The position numbers and the translations under genes were made by a program. The notes under the pieces were generated by a model. It saw only the letters and a list, made by a program, of their open reading frames with translations. It had not been told where the DNA came from and searched no databases. From Candidatus Nomurabacteria bacterium (GTDB lineage: Bacteria; Patescibacteriota; Saccharimonadia; Saccharimonadales; UBA7683), in NCBI GenBank assembly GCA_020631895.1, contig JACKGR010000004.1, forward strand, positions 26,605 through 90,604: a DNA stretch of 64,000 bases, read 5' to 3'. Every line of letters begins with the position of its first letter. The stretch's first letter is position 1. Below, in pieces: positions 51,116 through 60,360 of the stretch.

Positions 51116-53050
51116 GTGAAGTATTATTTAGTGAGCCCCGTAGGAGTGATCGCAGGAAAGCAGGATAGCCTGACATATTCTTCTGATGAGGATTTTATAA
51201 ATGGTCAGATAGTCAAGATTCCCTTCGGCAAAACTATGCGCATTGGAGTTATGGTGTCTTTGACTGCCAAACCAAAGTTCGCGACCAAGCCTATTGATAG
51301 CGCCTTGGAGGGATCTGTTTTGCCGGATCATTTGATAAAGTTGGCGATTTGGATAAGTGAATACTATGCTACCAGGTTGCCTTTTGTTTTTCAATCAATA
51401 CTTCCAACCGGTTTATCAAAGAATAGACGAAAAATTGCTATTGACGGGCCTACGATAAAAAGAAGTTCAAGCGTTCTTAAGCTAACAAAAGATCAGGAGA
51501 AAGTACTAAAGGATATCAGGTCATCGAGGCAGACGACACACTTACTACACGGAGTTACTGGTTCGGGTAAAACTAAAATATACCAAGAGCTGGCCCAAGA
51601 TGCATTAAGTAAAAACCAAAGTGTGATAATTTTGGTTCCAGAAATTTCATTAACCCCTCAGCTGTCGTCTGAGTTTAAGCAGTTACATGAAAATGTTATG
51701 GTGCTTCACTCCAGATTAACAGAAGCTCAAAAGCACCAGAATTGGTTAACTTTACTGAATTCTGCAGAACCATGGGTGCTAGTAGGACCAAGGTCTACAA
51801 TGTTCTACCCGGTAAATAACTTAGGGTTAATTGTAATTGATGAAGCGCACGAGCCAAGTTACCAACAAGATTCCCAGCCTCAATATAACGCACTGAGGGT
51901 GGCTAGAAAATTAGCCGATCTAACCACTAATAACACTAAACTTATTTTAGGCTCGGCCACCCCTTCTGTCTCGGATTATTATTATGCCGTGGAGACAAAA
52001 ACACCAATACACCGTATTTCATCCCAGACTATGGCTCGTCAAACTGAAGTAGAGATTGTCGATATTACAGATAGACAAAACTTTGGTATACATTCGTTGT
52101 TCAGTAAAAAATTGATTAATGCTATGAACACAGCTGTTACTCAGAATGAACAAATACTCCTCTTCCACAACAGACGAGGTACGGCAAGAATGAGTCTTTG
52201 CTCAAATTGTGGTTGGTCTGCATCATGCGTAAATTGCCATGTTCCGCTACGCCTTCACCAAGACAAGAACACACTTCTTTGTCATATCTGCGGCTTAACT
52301 ACCATTTTACCTAAAACTTGCCCGGAGTGTTCAAGTGTTCATATCGATTTTAAAGGTTTTGGAATCAAGAAGATTGAGTCAGAGATAAGCAAGCTGTTTC
52401 CAAAATTAAATGTAGCAAGGTTTGATAGTGATACAGAAGTTAAGCTACAGCTACAAAATCGATACCAAGATTTGTACGATAATAAAATACAAATAATCGT
52501 AGGTACGCAAGGTATTGCAAAAGGTCTTGATCTGCCAAATCTGTCAACAATTGGAATCATTCAAGCGGACACTGAACTATTTATACCTGATTATTCAAGT
52601 TCAGAGAGAGCCTTCCAATTAATAACTCAAGTTATTGGTAGAGCAGGAAGACAAGGCCAAGCCTCAAAAATCGTTATCCAAACCTTAAATCCTGATCACC
52701 CAGTGATAAAATTTGGGGCAAGTCAGGACTACGATGGGTTTTATAAATATGAACTAAAGGAGAGAATGTCAGAGCACATGCCACCATTTGTCTTCGTTTT
52801 ACAATTGTCTATTGGCTACTCATCTATAGCAAGAGCCCAAAATGAAGCAACTCGACTTGCTAGCAGTATCAAGAAGGATTTTCCTGGATTATTAATTCGG
52901 GGCCCATCACCTGCTTTTCATGAACACAAAGGCTCAAAATTTTTTCAGCAACTTGTTGTAACTTCACCAGATCGATCAAGATTGGTTCAAATCGCATCTA
53001 AACTACCCGCAAGATGGCGTTTTACGCTAGATCCAATTAATCTTTTGTAG
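51116..53050 (+). CDS. priA: Primosomal protein N' (PriA helicase)
   Basis: Replication-restart helicase of 644 residues, starting with GTG. It has the N-terminal DNA-binding domain, the helicase loops HGVTGSGKTKIYQELAQ (Walker A) and VIDEAHEPSYQQ (DEAH), the zinc Cys cluster CSNCGWSASCVNCHVPL...CHICG...CPECSS, and motif VI (IGRAGRQG). It probably restarts stalled forks; DnaT and PriB partners are not visible. Confidence 0.96.
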   Translation: MKYYLVSPVGVIAGKQDSLTYSSDEDFINGQIVKIPFGKTMRIGVMVSLTAKPKFATKPIDSALEGSVLPDHLIKLAIWISEYYATRLPFVFQSILPTGLSKNRRKIAIDGPTIKRSSSVLKLTKDQEKVLKDIRSSRQTTHLLHGVTGSGKTKIYQELAQDALSKNQSVIILVPEISLTPQLSSEFKQLHENVMVLHSRLTEAQKHQNWLTLLNSAEPWVLVGPRSTMFYPVNNLGLIVIDEAHEPSYQQDSQPQYNALRVARKLADLTTNNTKLILGSATPSVSDYYYAVETKTPIHRISSQTMARQTEVEIVDITDRQNFGIHSLFSKKLINAMNTAVTQNEQILLFHNRRGTARMSLCSNCGWSASCVNCHVPLRLHQDKNTLLCHICGLTTILPKTCPECSSVHIDFKGFGIKKIESEISKLFPKLNVARFDSDTEVKLQLQNRYQDLYDNKIQIIVGTQGIAKGLDLPNLSTIGIIQADTELFIPDYSSSERAFQLITQVIGRAGRQGQASKIVIQTLNPDHPVIKFGASQDYDGFYKYELKERMSEHMPPFVFVLQLSIGYSSIARAQNEATRLASSIKKDFPGLLIRGPSPAFHEHKGSKFFQQLVVTSPDRSRLVQIASKLPARWRFTLDPINLL

Positions 53051-53064
53051 TCTTTCATATCTGT

Positions 53065-53070
53065 TATAAT
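53065..53070 (+). promoter_or_regulatory. -10 element of def-fmt
   Basis: TATAAT with an upstream TGT (extended -10), 7 bases before the def ATG. Confidence 0.55.
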
Positions 53071-53077
53071 TTATGTA

Positions 53078-53668
53078 ATGACAAAAGATGACATTGTATT
53101 TGTGCCAGAGCCTAATCTACGGCGCCGCTCAGTAAAAGTTGGCGTTATTACTGATGAGATTAAAAAGCTTATCGATGACATGATTAAGGCCACCATCGAT
53201 TGGGAGAATTCACGTGATCACGAGGCGGCAGTTGGGCTTGCCGCTGTGCAAGTTAATAAACTATTCAGAATTTTTATTATTCGTAATGACTACGACGACA
53301 TTAGTAATCAACAATTTACGGTCTTTATTAATCCAGAGATTGTAAAAAAACTTGGTCCTATTGAGGAGGAGTACGAGGGCTGCCTAAGCGTACCTGAAAT
53401 TTATGGCAAAGTCGGGCGTCATCAGAGCGTCAAAATCAAAGCTATAAATGAGAACGGTGAGCCCTTTAGAGTCACGGCTCATGGTTTTATCGCTAGAATC
53501 CTACAGCATGAGACAGACCATACTCACGGAGTTTTGTTTATTGACCATATCAAAGACGATCCAAAAGCATTCTACAAAATGAACTCGGAGGGTGCTATTG
53601 AACCTCTAGATTACGAGAAGCACATTAAAGATAACTCGATTCTATGGGGATCTGACACACATGAATAA
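53078..53668 (+). CDS. def: Peptide deformylase
   Basis: Removes the formyl group from N-terminal Met. The 196 residues show the metal ligands in YEGCLSVPE (Cys) and RILQHETDHTHGVLF (HExxH). The first motif reads VGLAAVQVNK where GLAAPQ is typical, so a proline is replaced by valine. It overlaps fmt by 8 bases, which couples formylation and deformylation. Confidence 0.96.
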   Translation: MTKDDIVFVPEPNLRRRSVKVGVITDEIKKLIDDMIKATIDWENSRDHEAAVGLAAVQVNKLFRIFIIRNDYDDISNQQFTVFINPEIVKKLGPIEEEYEGCLSVPEIYGKVGRHQSVKIKAINENGEPFRVTAHGFIARILQHETDHTHGVLFIDHIKDDPKAFYKMNSEGAIEPLDYEKHIKDNSILWGSDTHE

Positions 53669-54551
53669 ACCAAGTATCGTATTTTTTGGATCAGGTTCAG
53701 TAGCGGCCAAAAGTTTGACGAAATTACGGTCAGATTTTGAGATTGAAGCTATTATCACCAAGCCTTCAACTGAGCATGAAATGTCACAGTGCGTGCCCGG
53801 TACACCGATTTTTTCAGCTACCAACAGTAAATCACTGGATCAATTATTTATAAACCACAAATTTACGAGCGTGGTTGCAGTATTAATCGACTTTGGAATC
53901 ATTGTTAGTGATACTATTATTAAAAGTTTTCCTAAAGGTATACTAAACAGTCACTTCTCAATTTTGCCCGAACTACGGGGAGCCGACCCGATCACTTTTG
54001 CAATCCTCAGTGGTCAAAAAACGACTGGGGTAAGCGTTATGCAACTTGTTGTAGCGATGGATGAAGGAGATTTACTAGGGTTCAAAGAGCTTGAAATCAA
54101 AAATGATGAAACCGAACCTACACTCACCTTTAAGCTGATTGAGCTCAGTGATAGTCTACTCAAACAACTGATACCTGACTATTTAAGTGGTGTACTTAAA
54201 CCAAAACCTCAGTCTAATACAGGTCGCAAAATGTCATACTCCAGAAAGCTTACCAAGCAGGACGGGGTTTTAGATTTTACTAAATCCGCCATGCAGCTCG
54301 AGCGCGAGATAAGAGCTTTTATCACTTGGCCAAAGTCACGCACTGAAATTGCAGGCAAGGATGTAATCGTCTTAAAAGCGAGTGTTGATCAGTCGACAAA
54401 TCTTATACCTGGTGCAATATCCGAGACTAACGATAAAAAAATATGTATCGGCACCAAAAGCGGTGGCTTGATTATTGAAGAACTAAAGCCGGCAGGTAAG
54501 CCAAGTATGTCATCTTCAGCATTCCTTGCTGGTAATCGGACTAATATTTAG
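53661..54551 (+). CDS. fmt: Methionyl-tRNA formyltransferase
   Basis: Formylates Met-tRNAi. The 296 residues contain FFGSGSVAAKSL, the tetrahydrofolate-site NSHFSILPELRGADPITFAILSG and a C-terminal OB-like domain (LVILKASVDQ...GGLIIEELKPAGKPSMSSSAFLAG). Position after def and the overlapping start make the pair clear. Confidence 0.95.
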   Translation: MNKPSIVFFGSGSVAAKSLTKLRSDFEIEAIITKPSTEHEMSQCVPGTPIFSATNSKSLDQLFINHKFTSVVAVLIDFGIIVSDTIIKSFPKGILNSHFSILPELRGADPITFAILSGQKTTGVSVMQLVVAMDEGDLLGFKELEIKNDETEPTLTFKLIELSDSLLKQLIPDYLSGVLKPKPQSNTGRKMSYSRKLTKQDGVLDFTKSAMQLEREIRAFITWPKSRTEIAGKDVIVLKASVDQSTNLIPGAISETNDKKICIGTKSGGLIIEELKPAGKPSMSSSAFLAGNRTNI

Positions 54552-54557
54552 ATCAGA

Positions 54558-55151
54558 TTAAGCAGCTATAGGTGGCTGTTGATCGAATTCAGTTTGATTC
54601 TGTGGCGCCTGGGGCTGCGGGGCTGGTTGACTAAAATCTGGCTGAGCAACATTTTGCTGTTGAGGCTGAGGGGTATTTGCCCCTGGCATTTGTGCTATCG
54701 CCTGCCCTTGAGTTGCTTGAATGATTTTATTAGAATCTTGCTTAATTTCACCCTTGAGCTTATCCAGCTCAGTCGCTACAACTTGTTTGTAGTCTGGGAA
54801 GTTAGTCTCTAACCAAGTCAAGGCGCCAAACTCTGATTTTACTGAATTCTCATTAAAGGCAGTTCCTCGTTTTTGTGCGTTTTCCTGTGCAGCAGATAAC
54901 GCAGATCTATAAGCTTCGCTTTGTTGCCAACCAGGTTTTATGGTAGTCAAATAATTTTCTGTAAATGCTGTGTCGCCATCAATAAACCTTTCAAACTCAT
55001 CAAGTTGCTGGTCATTCATTCGCTCAGCCAGCTTCATTCCGACTCTCATCTCGAGTGTTTCATAAATTTGCCGAAGCATGGCATCACGCTCCTCCTTCGG
55101 GAGAATCATAAGTCCAAGTTCTTCTAACAGGCTATCATCTATTCTAATCAT
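54558..55151 (-). CDS. DUF5663-like protein with a Gln/Pro-rich tail
   Basis: A 197-residue cytoplasmic protein. The first 125 residues form two helical units with LLEELGLMILPKEERDAMLRQIYETLEMRVGMKLAERMNDQQLDEFERFI, a pattern I associate with DUF5663, common in CPR genomes. The tail (about 140-197) is Gln/Pro/Ala-rich and probably disordered. Function unknown. It is the last gene of the S1-IF2 series, behind a 35-base gap after infB. Confidence 0.75.
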   Translation of the reverse strand: MIRIDDSLLEELGLMILPKEERDAMLRQIYETLEMRVGMKLAERMNDQQLDEFERFIDGDTAFTENYLTTIKPGWQQSEAYRSALSAAQENAQKRGTAFNENSVKSEFGALTWLETNFPDYKQVVATELDKLKGEIKQDSNKIIQATQGQAIAQMPGANTPQPQQQNVAQPDFSQPAPQPQAPQNQTEFDQQPPIAA

Positions 55152-55186
55152 ATACCGCCCTTGTTTATACTTATATTATATCAGAA

Positions 55187-56950
55187 CTAGAGAGTTCGCT
55201 GAATTTCTTCTTTTGTATAAAATTCTAATCTATCACCCTCTTCGATAATCACTTTCTTAAGTGGCTTGAGTTGTAGGCCGCACATTTCACCTTCAAATAC
55301 TTCTTTTGCCTCTTGCTGTTGTCTTTGAACACTTTTTACCTCAACCTCAGAGATAACTTTTTTATCCCTAATCACTCTGGCTTTAGATTTTGGTGTCACC
55401 TTGCCCTTTGTCACTTCGCCTCCGCAGATAATCTCATCTTTAGTAGTTCTAAAAACACCCTTAACGATTAACTTTCCGATTTCCGTCTCTACAATCTCCG
55501 GCTCAAGTAGCGAACTAAGAACTGCTTTGGCATCATCGAGTAACTCATATATGACGTTAAACTCTCTAATTACTACTGATTCGCGTTCAGCTAGTTTCTT
55601 AACATTTGTTGGAGTCGCTACACTAAATGCATAGATTATCGCCTTGCTTGTTGATGCCATTTGAACGTCATTTTCTGTAATGCTACCGACACCCGAGCCA
55701 ATTACCTGCATCCTCAACTCCTCATTCTCGAGCATTCTAAGACTATCTGTAATTGAGGTTAAGGATCCTTGTACATCTGCCTTTATAATAATTGGTACCT
55801 CTTTAATCTGGGCATTTTTGTTTATTAAACCAATCAAGTCACTACTTGTCATATTAAGTTTGCCTGTGACTTTTTTACTACGTGCTTTTTCGGCTCTTTC
55901 GCGCGCATCTTTTTCTGTTTTTGTCACAGTCAATCTGTCTCCAAACTGCGGTAGCTCTTTAAAACCAGTTAGTCTTACAGGGGTAGACGGACCAGCCGAT
56001 TGGATCTCATCATTTTTGAAATCGCAAAGTGTACGTATTTTTCCGTAAGTCGAACCTGCAACTACAAAATCGCTACGTCTTAATTGTCCATGCTCGATCA
56101 AGGCTGAAACCAGAGCACCTTGACCTTGAGACATGTGAGCCTCAATTACAATACCCTCGGCACTTCCTTCCATATCTGCTCTAAGTTCTTCAATATCTGC
56201 AAGAAGTAGGACCATATCAAGAAGCTGCTCAATCCCAACCTTAGTTTTTGCAGAAACCTCAACCACAACTGTATCCCCTCCCCAATCTTCTGGCATTAAT
56301 CCTGCCTCCGAGAGAGACTGCTTTGCCCTATTAGCGTCAGCATCGGGTTTATCAATCTTATTAAGTGCAACAATAATTTTTGCTTTTGCATCTTTGGCGA
56401 ATTTAATTGCCTCAAGTGTTTGCGGTTTAACGCCATCATCGGCTGCCACCACCACAATAACCACATCTGTTAATCGGGCACCGTGTTGTCTTAAGGCAGA
56501 GAAGGCCTCGTGACCTGGTGTATCTAGTAATGTTATTAACCTGTCGTTATGCTTTGTCTGATAAGCGGAAATATGTTGGGTTATGCCGCCAGCCTCACCA
56601 GAAACTACCTTAAGATCTAAAATTGCGTCCAATAGGCTTGTCTTACCGTGATCAACATGCCCCATAACAGCAACAACCGGTGGCCGACTAGATGAAGTCG
56701 ATGCTTCTACTCGCTCGTTTTTTTCTTCAAGCTCATTAATAACCTCTTCTTCAGCAAGCTCGAGCTTAAAACCTAGGTTTAGCTCTTCTACGATTATCTC
56801 CGCTGTATCAAAGTCAATTCTTTGATTAACAGTAGACATGATGCCGTTCTTAAAAAGCTCACCTATAAGTGTTGTGACTGGGATATCAAGTTTACCTGCC
56901 AGATCTCCAACGGTTATTGTGCTATCTACTTTGATGGTTTTTTCGTCCAT
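55187..56950 (-). CDS. infB: Translation initiation factor IF-2
   Basis: GTPase that places fMet-tRNA on the 30S subunit. The 587 residues contain a short N-terminal IF2_N-like domain, G1 GHVDHGKTSLLD (about 97-108), DTPGHEAF, NKIDKPDAD, and the C-terminal domains II-IV. The long N-terminal extension of E. coli IF2 is missing. It follows rpsA in the minus direction. Confidence 0.97.
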   Translation of the reverse strand: MDEKTIKVDSTITVGDLAGKLDIPVTTLIGELFKNGIMSTVNQRIDFDTAEIIVEELNLGFKLELAEEEVINELEEKNERVEASTSSSRPPVVAVMGHVDHGKTSLLDAILDLKVVSGEAGGITQHISAYQTKHNDRLITLLDTPGHEAFSALRQHGARLTDVVIVVVAADDGVKPQTLEAIKFAKDAKAKIIVALNKIDKPDADANRAKQSLSEAGLMPEDWGGDTVVVEVSAKTKVGIEQLLDMVLLLADIEELRADMEGSAEGIVIEAHMSQGQGALVSALIEHGQLRRSDFVVAGSTYGKIRTLCDFKNDEIQSAGPSTPVRLTGFKELPQFGDRLTVTKTEKDARERAEKARSKKVTGKLNMTSSDLIGLINKNAQIKEVPIIIKADVQGSLTSITDSLRMLENEELRMQVIGSGVGSITENDVQMASTSKAIIYAFSVATPTNVKKLAERESVVIREFNVIYELLDDAKAVLSSLLEPEIVETEIGKLIVKGVFRTTKDEIICGGEVTKGKVTPKSKARVIRDKKVISEVEVKSVQRQQQEAKEVFEGEMCGLQLKPLKKVIIEEGDRLEFYTKEEIQRTL

Positions 56951-56988
56951 AATAACCGCCTTTCTGGTTGTAAACCTTTACATAATAT

Positions 56989-58047
56989 CTACTGTAAACT
57001 GAGTGAAATCTTACGATTTTCTCGATCAATCTCTAGAATTTTAAACTTCTTTTTTTCATTAAGCTTAAATAGTTTTTCTGGATCCGCCCCGTCACTATCT
57101 CCTAGCTCGGATACATGTACAAGTGCTTCAACAGAAGAACTAAGTTGTATAAATGCTCCAAACGGTGTGATTCTTGTAACCGTTCCCTCTACAACGTCGC
57201 CAGCATTAAATGCCTCTGACTCTTTTGCCCAAGGATCTGTCTGAGTTTGCTTCATACTTAGAGATAGTCGGTCTTTGTCGATAGCAATGATTTTTGCTTT
57301 AACGCTGTCACCAACTTTTACGTAATCCGAAGGGTTTTCAACTCTTTCCCAGGAAATTTCAGAAATATGAATCAAGCCCTCAATTCCATCAACATTTACA
57401 AATGCCCCAAAGTCGACAACTCCTGTAACTACTCCGGTTACAGTGTCCCCAATAGCTAACTTCTCAAAACGAGACTGCATATCATCTCTGATTGCCTCTT
57501 TCTCGCTAAAAATTAATTTATTAGTTTTTCTATCTGCATCCAAGATTCTAACTCTAAGAGGTATATTAACTAGAGCATTTAATCTCTGCAGAATCTCATC
57601 CTTATCAGAACTACTTACTCTTGGATAATGCTCGGCTGAGAGTTGAGATACTGGCAAGAATCCTCTTACACCCTCTAACTCAACTAGAAGTCCACCTCGG
57701 TTAGCATCGTATGCTGTAACCTCTAGGGCCTCGTCTTTCTCGGCGAGTTCTTTAACTTCATCCCAACCGCGATCTTTGGCGGCTTTTCTAAGGCTAAGCA
57801 GTGCTTGACCGTCCTCAAATTCAGGCTCAACTATGCTAGCGACAACTTTGTCGCCTACATCAAGCTTTTGTCCAAAGCCAATTTCTCTCTTTGGGACCAT
57901 ACCGATACCGTAGGTACCTAGATCAAGCCAAAGCTCATGTTTTTTAACTGTTAGAACTGTTGCCTCAACAACGTCCCCTGCAGCTAGTTGTTTATTCTGG
58001 ACCTCATTTAAGAGATCATCCATTGTTACGTTTGATTGTTTTGCCAT
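56989..58047 (-). CDS. rpsA: Ribosomal protein S1 (four S1 domains)
   Basis: RNA-binding protein of 352 residues with four S1/OB repeats (about residues 20-85, 110-180, 195-265, 280-350), shorter than the six-domain E. coli S1. Repeat hallmarks such as VTGVVDFGAFVNVDGIEGLIHISEISWERVENPSDYVKVGDSVKAKIIAIDKD are clear. I start at the ATG at 58047 with GGAG 11 bases upstream, not the TTG three codons earlier. In a genome with leaderless mRNAs, a short S1 is of interest. Confidence 0.95.
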   Translation of the reverse strand: MAKQSNVTMDDLLNEVQNKQLAAGDVVEATVLTVKKHELWLDLGTYGIGMVPKREIGFGQKLDVGDKVVASIVEPEFEDGQALLSLRKAAKDRGWDEVKELAEKDEALEVTAYDANRGGLLVELEGVRGFLPVSQLSAEHYPRVSSSDKDEILQRLNALVNIPLRVRILDADRKTNKLIFSEKEAIRDDMQSRFEKLAIGDTVTGVVTGVVDFGAFVNVDGIEGLIHISEISWERVENPSDYVKVGDSVKAKIIAIDKDRLSLSMKQTQTDPWAKESEAFNAGDVVEGTVTRITPFGAFIQLSSSVEALVHVSELGDSDGADPEKLFKLNEKKKFKILEIDRENRKISLSLQ

Positions 58048-58149
58048 TAAAAACAAAACTCCTTTTCTAAATATATTTCTCGTTGGCGAACTAAATCGTC
58101 ATAAGATTACACTTATTGTACCTCATCTGTTATGAAGATGTCAAAGCGA

Positions 58150-58605
58150 TTATTTTTGACCCAAAGAGGCTTGCCGCTTAAGTTGATTATTGTAAACAAT
58201 AAGATAAGTAACCAGTGAAATCATAGCTAAATATAGGGCAGGCAAGCCAATACCCGCCTCTGGAACTCTGGTAGTTTCTGAACTCACTGACTTATCAGAG
58301 GATCTCGTATCATCAATACCGCTTGGTATCGTTGTGCTAGCTGTAGGAGTTGAAGCTATCTCTTTATCGCTGTTTTTATCGGTATTTTGTTTATTAGATT
58401 TAGAATCTTTACTAGAACTAACTTCAGCTTCTTGTTTTTGCGTTTGAGATGACTGCTTAGAATTAGACTCAGCTATATCATTTGCTTGTCTGCGCGAATT
58501 AGCCCATCTAACAAATAAAACAATCAGACAGATAGCGATAACTACCGCCGCTACCAACCTGATGGTTCCAGCAAAATGACTCATCCTACCTTTATTCTCT
58601 TCCAT
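58150..58605 (-). CDS. Small surface protein with sortase-type C-terminal signal
   Basis: A 151-residue protein with an N-terminal membrane segment (about 14-33), a Ser/Thr/Lys/Gln-rich low-complexity middle, and a C-terminal tripartite signal: VPEAG (114-118), a hydrophobic stretch (121-138) and a polar/basic tail. This could be cleaved by the sortase at 384-1067. I start at the ATG at 58605 because AAGGAG stands 5 bases upstream; the earlier GTG is less likely. Two-helix membrane protein is the alternative. Confidence 0.6.
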   Translation of the reverse strand: MEENKGRMSHFAGTIRLVAAVVIAICLIVLFVRWANSRRQANDIAESNSKQSSQTQKQEAEVSSSKDSKSNKQNTDKNSDKEIASTPTASTTIPSGIDDTRSSDKSVSSETTRVPEAGIGLPALYLAMISLVTYLIVYNNQLKRQASLGQK

Positions 58606-58697
58606 ACTCACTCCTTACTACTATCTATAGCATAGTACTTTTTAAGTATCATGTAAAATTTGTAGGTGTTGCCTGGCTAAGATTATCTATCTAGTGT

Positions 58698-58703
58698 TAC
58701 AAT
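58698..58703 (+). promoter_or_regulatory. -10 element of the ROK gene
   Basis: TACAAT preceded by TGT, 6 bases before the ATG. Confidence 0.5.
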
Positions 58704-58709
58704 GTCTAC

Positions 58710-59528
58710 ATGATTATTGGGGTAGATATAGGGGGAACGAAGACGCTTGTTGCCTCATTTGATTTGGCTGGAAGGATTACAAAAGAGCTATCTTTTGCCA
58801 CTCCTCAAGAATACTCTGAGTTCTTGTCAGATTTAGAAGGCGTTTTCTCTGGCTTTTCAGATATGAACATTTCCAAATGCTGTGTTGGTGTTCCTGGACT
58901 TCTCGACCGTAAGAATGGCGTCGTCAAAAGTCTAGGCAATTTGCCTTGGGTGAATAAACCCATCGGCAAAGATGTGGCTAAAATTGTTGGGCTACCTAAA
59001 GTATCTATCGAGAATGATAGTAAACTCGCCGGCCTATCAGAGGTAAGATCACTCGATAATCCTCCGGCCAGAGCCTTGTATTTAACTATTAGCACCGGTA
59101 TTGGTGGTGCACTTGTTGTTGATGGAAATCTTTCTACCGACATGATTGATATGGAACTTGGCAAAGCTCCTCTATTTTTTAACGGTGACTTGATGCACTG
59201 GGAGGAATTTGCCTCAGGCAAGGCCTTCTCTGAATCTTACGGAAAACAAGGCGATGATGTTGGAGATAACACGGCGATTTGGCAATCATACGCCCAGGAG
59301 CGACTGGGCCCTGGACTTGTTGTAGCGTGCAGTTATCTTCAGGTTGATACGATTATTTTTGGTGGCGGTCTCGGTCATCACAGTAATCACTTTTCTAGTT
59401 ACCTAGGACCATATCTAGACGAACGACTTCACTCTATCGTTGTAAGGCCAAGTCATTATAGAAGCGCAAAACACGGCAAAAATGCAGTAATCTACGGATG
59501 TTTCGAATATGCCAAAGACCGCCACTAA
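58710..59528 (+). CDS. ROK-family sugar kinase-like protein
   Basis: A 272-residue ROK protein: VDIGGTKTLVASFD (phosphate-binding 1), CVGVPGLLDRKNGVVKSLGNLPW, SIENDSKLAGLSEV (catalytic Asp) and LYLTISTGIGGALVVDG (phosphate-binding 2). The CxCGxxGCxE zinc motif of glucokinase-type ROK proteins is missing, its place being HWEEFASGKA. The substrate could be a hexose or amino sugar. It overlaps the next gene by about 20 bases. Confidence 0.9.
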   Translation: MIIGVDIGGTKTLVASFDLAGRITKELSFATPQEYSEFLSDLEGVFSGFSDMNISKCCVGVPGLLDRKNGVVKSLGNLPWVNKPIGKDVAKIVGLPKVSIENDSKLAGLSEVRSLDNPPARALYLTISTGIGGALVVDGNLSTDMIDMELGKAPLFFNGDLMHWEEFASGKAFSESYGKQGDDVGDNTAIWQSYAQERLGPGLVVACSYLQVDTIIFGGGLGHHSNHFSSYLGPYLDERLHSIVVRPSHYRSAKHGKNAVIYGCFEYAKDRH

Positions 59529-60003
59529 GGACTACCTTAAGATAGTTAAGAAGTTCAGAGACTATAAATTTGTAGATTCATCAGAGTTCTACTGGTCAGC
59601 AATCGACAAAACTATTCACTTTGACAGCAGTCGAATGGACTCGGAGGAAGGACTATATAAACTAATTCACGAGATCGGACATGCCGAAAGTCATCACAAA
59701 AACTTTACAAGTGGCATCAAGCTTTTATCATTAGAGACCGAGGCTTGGGTCAAAGCAAAAGATATTGCATCAACTTTTGACCTCAATATACCAGAGGAAT
59801 TCATCGAGCATAGTCTTGATAGTTACAGAGATTGGCTCCATAAAAGAAGTACCTGTCCTATATGTAAAACAGTTGGAATTGAATCTAATGAGAATCAATA
59901 CAGATGCTTTAATTGCCGGCAAAAATGGGCTGTTTCAGGTGATCAAAGATCCAGATGTTATCGCCAGAAATCTACTCAACTCAAACAAAAAGACGCAGTT
60001 TAA
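59509..60003 (+). CDS. Small zinc metallopeptidase with zinc ribbon
   Basis: A 164-residue protein with KLIHEIGHAESHH (HExxH zinc motif) and a downstream Glu (LETEAWVKAKDI), as in ImmA/IrrE-like or SprT-like peptidases, followed by a zinc ribbon CPICKTVGIESNENQYRCFNC. The role is unknown. It overlaps the ROK gene by about 20 bases, so they are probably cotranslated. Confidence 0.78.
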   Translation: MPKTATKDYLKIVKKFRDYKFVDSSEFYWSAIDKTIHFDSSRMDSEEGLYKLIHEIGHAESHHKNFTSGIKLLSLETEAWVKAKDIASTFDLNIPEEFIEHSLDSYRDWLHKRSTCPICKTVGIESNENQYRCFNCRQKWAVSGDQRSRCYRQKSTQLKQKDAV

Positions 60004-60043
60004 TGCGTCTTTTTGTAGAATCTACTATCTAATATCTAGTAAA

Positions 60044-60268
60044 TTATTTACTAGCTTTAGTTCTACGAGAGATTCGTCCACCACGTGAACCAGCGATTCG
60101 AGCTCTTTCACGACCTGTTAAGCCATCAGCTCCAGGTTTATCACTAGCGAATCCGCCAGTTTTACTTTTTCGGCCACCTTTAGCACCGATAGATGCGTAA
60201 AAGCTTGAGCCATACTTTGTTTTGTTAGTTGCAGCAGCCTTACGACCACCAATTTTAGTTCCAGCCAT
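60044..60268 (-). CDS. KGG-repeat stress-type protein
   Basis: A 74-residue basic protein with Gly-Gly repeats: AGTKIGGRKAAATNKTKYGSSFYASIGAKGGRKSKTGGFASDKPGADGLTGRERARIAGSRGGRISRRTK. It resembles the KGG (general stress, GsiB-like) repeat family, small hydrophilic proteins of stress or nucleoid association. A strong AGGAGG site precedes the ATG. Its leader carries a strong promoter and a terminator before the coding region (see finding). Confidence 0.8.
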   Translation of the reverse strand: MAGTKIGGRKAAATNKTKYGSSFYASIGAKGGRKSKTGGFASDKPGADGLTGRERARIAGSRGGRISRRTKASK

Positions 60269-60323
60269 CTTAATGACCTCCTATAAAGTTAGTTATTTCC
60301 ACCTTTCATCAGTTCAAACGCGC

Positions 60324-60357
60324 AAAAAAGAGTCCTCGCCAATATGGCAAGAACCCT
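60324..60357 (-). terminator. Terminator inside the KGG leader
   Basis: AGGGTTCTTGCC and GGCGAGGACTCT (plus 60346-60357 / 60329-60340) pair along all 12 positions (three G-T pairs), followed by TTTTTT on the minus strand. It lies about 30 bases after the KGG promoter and 56 bases before the ATG. Confidence 0.85.
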
Positions 60358-60360
60358 CCT

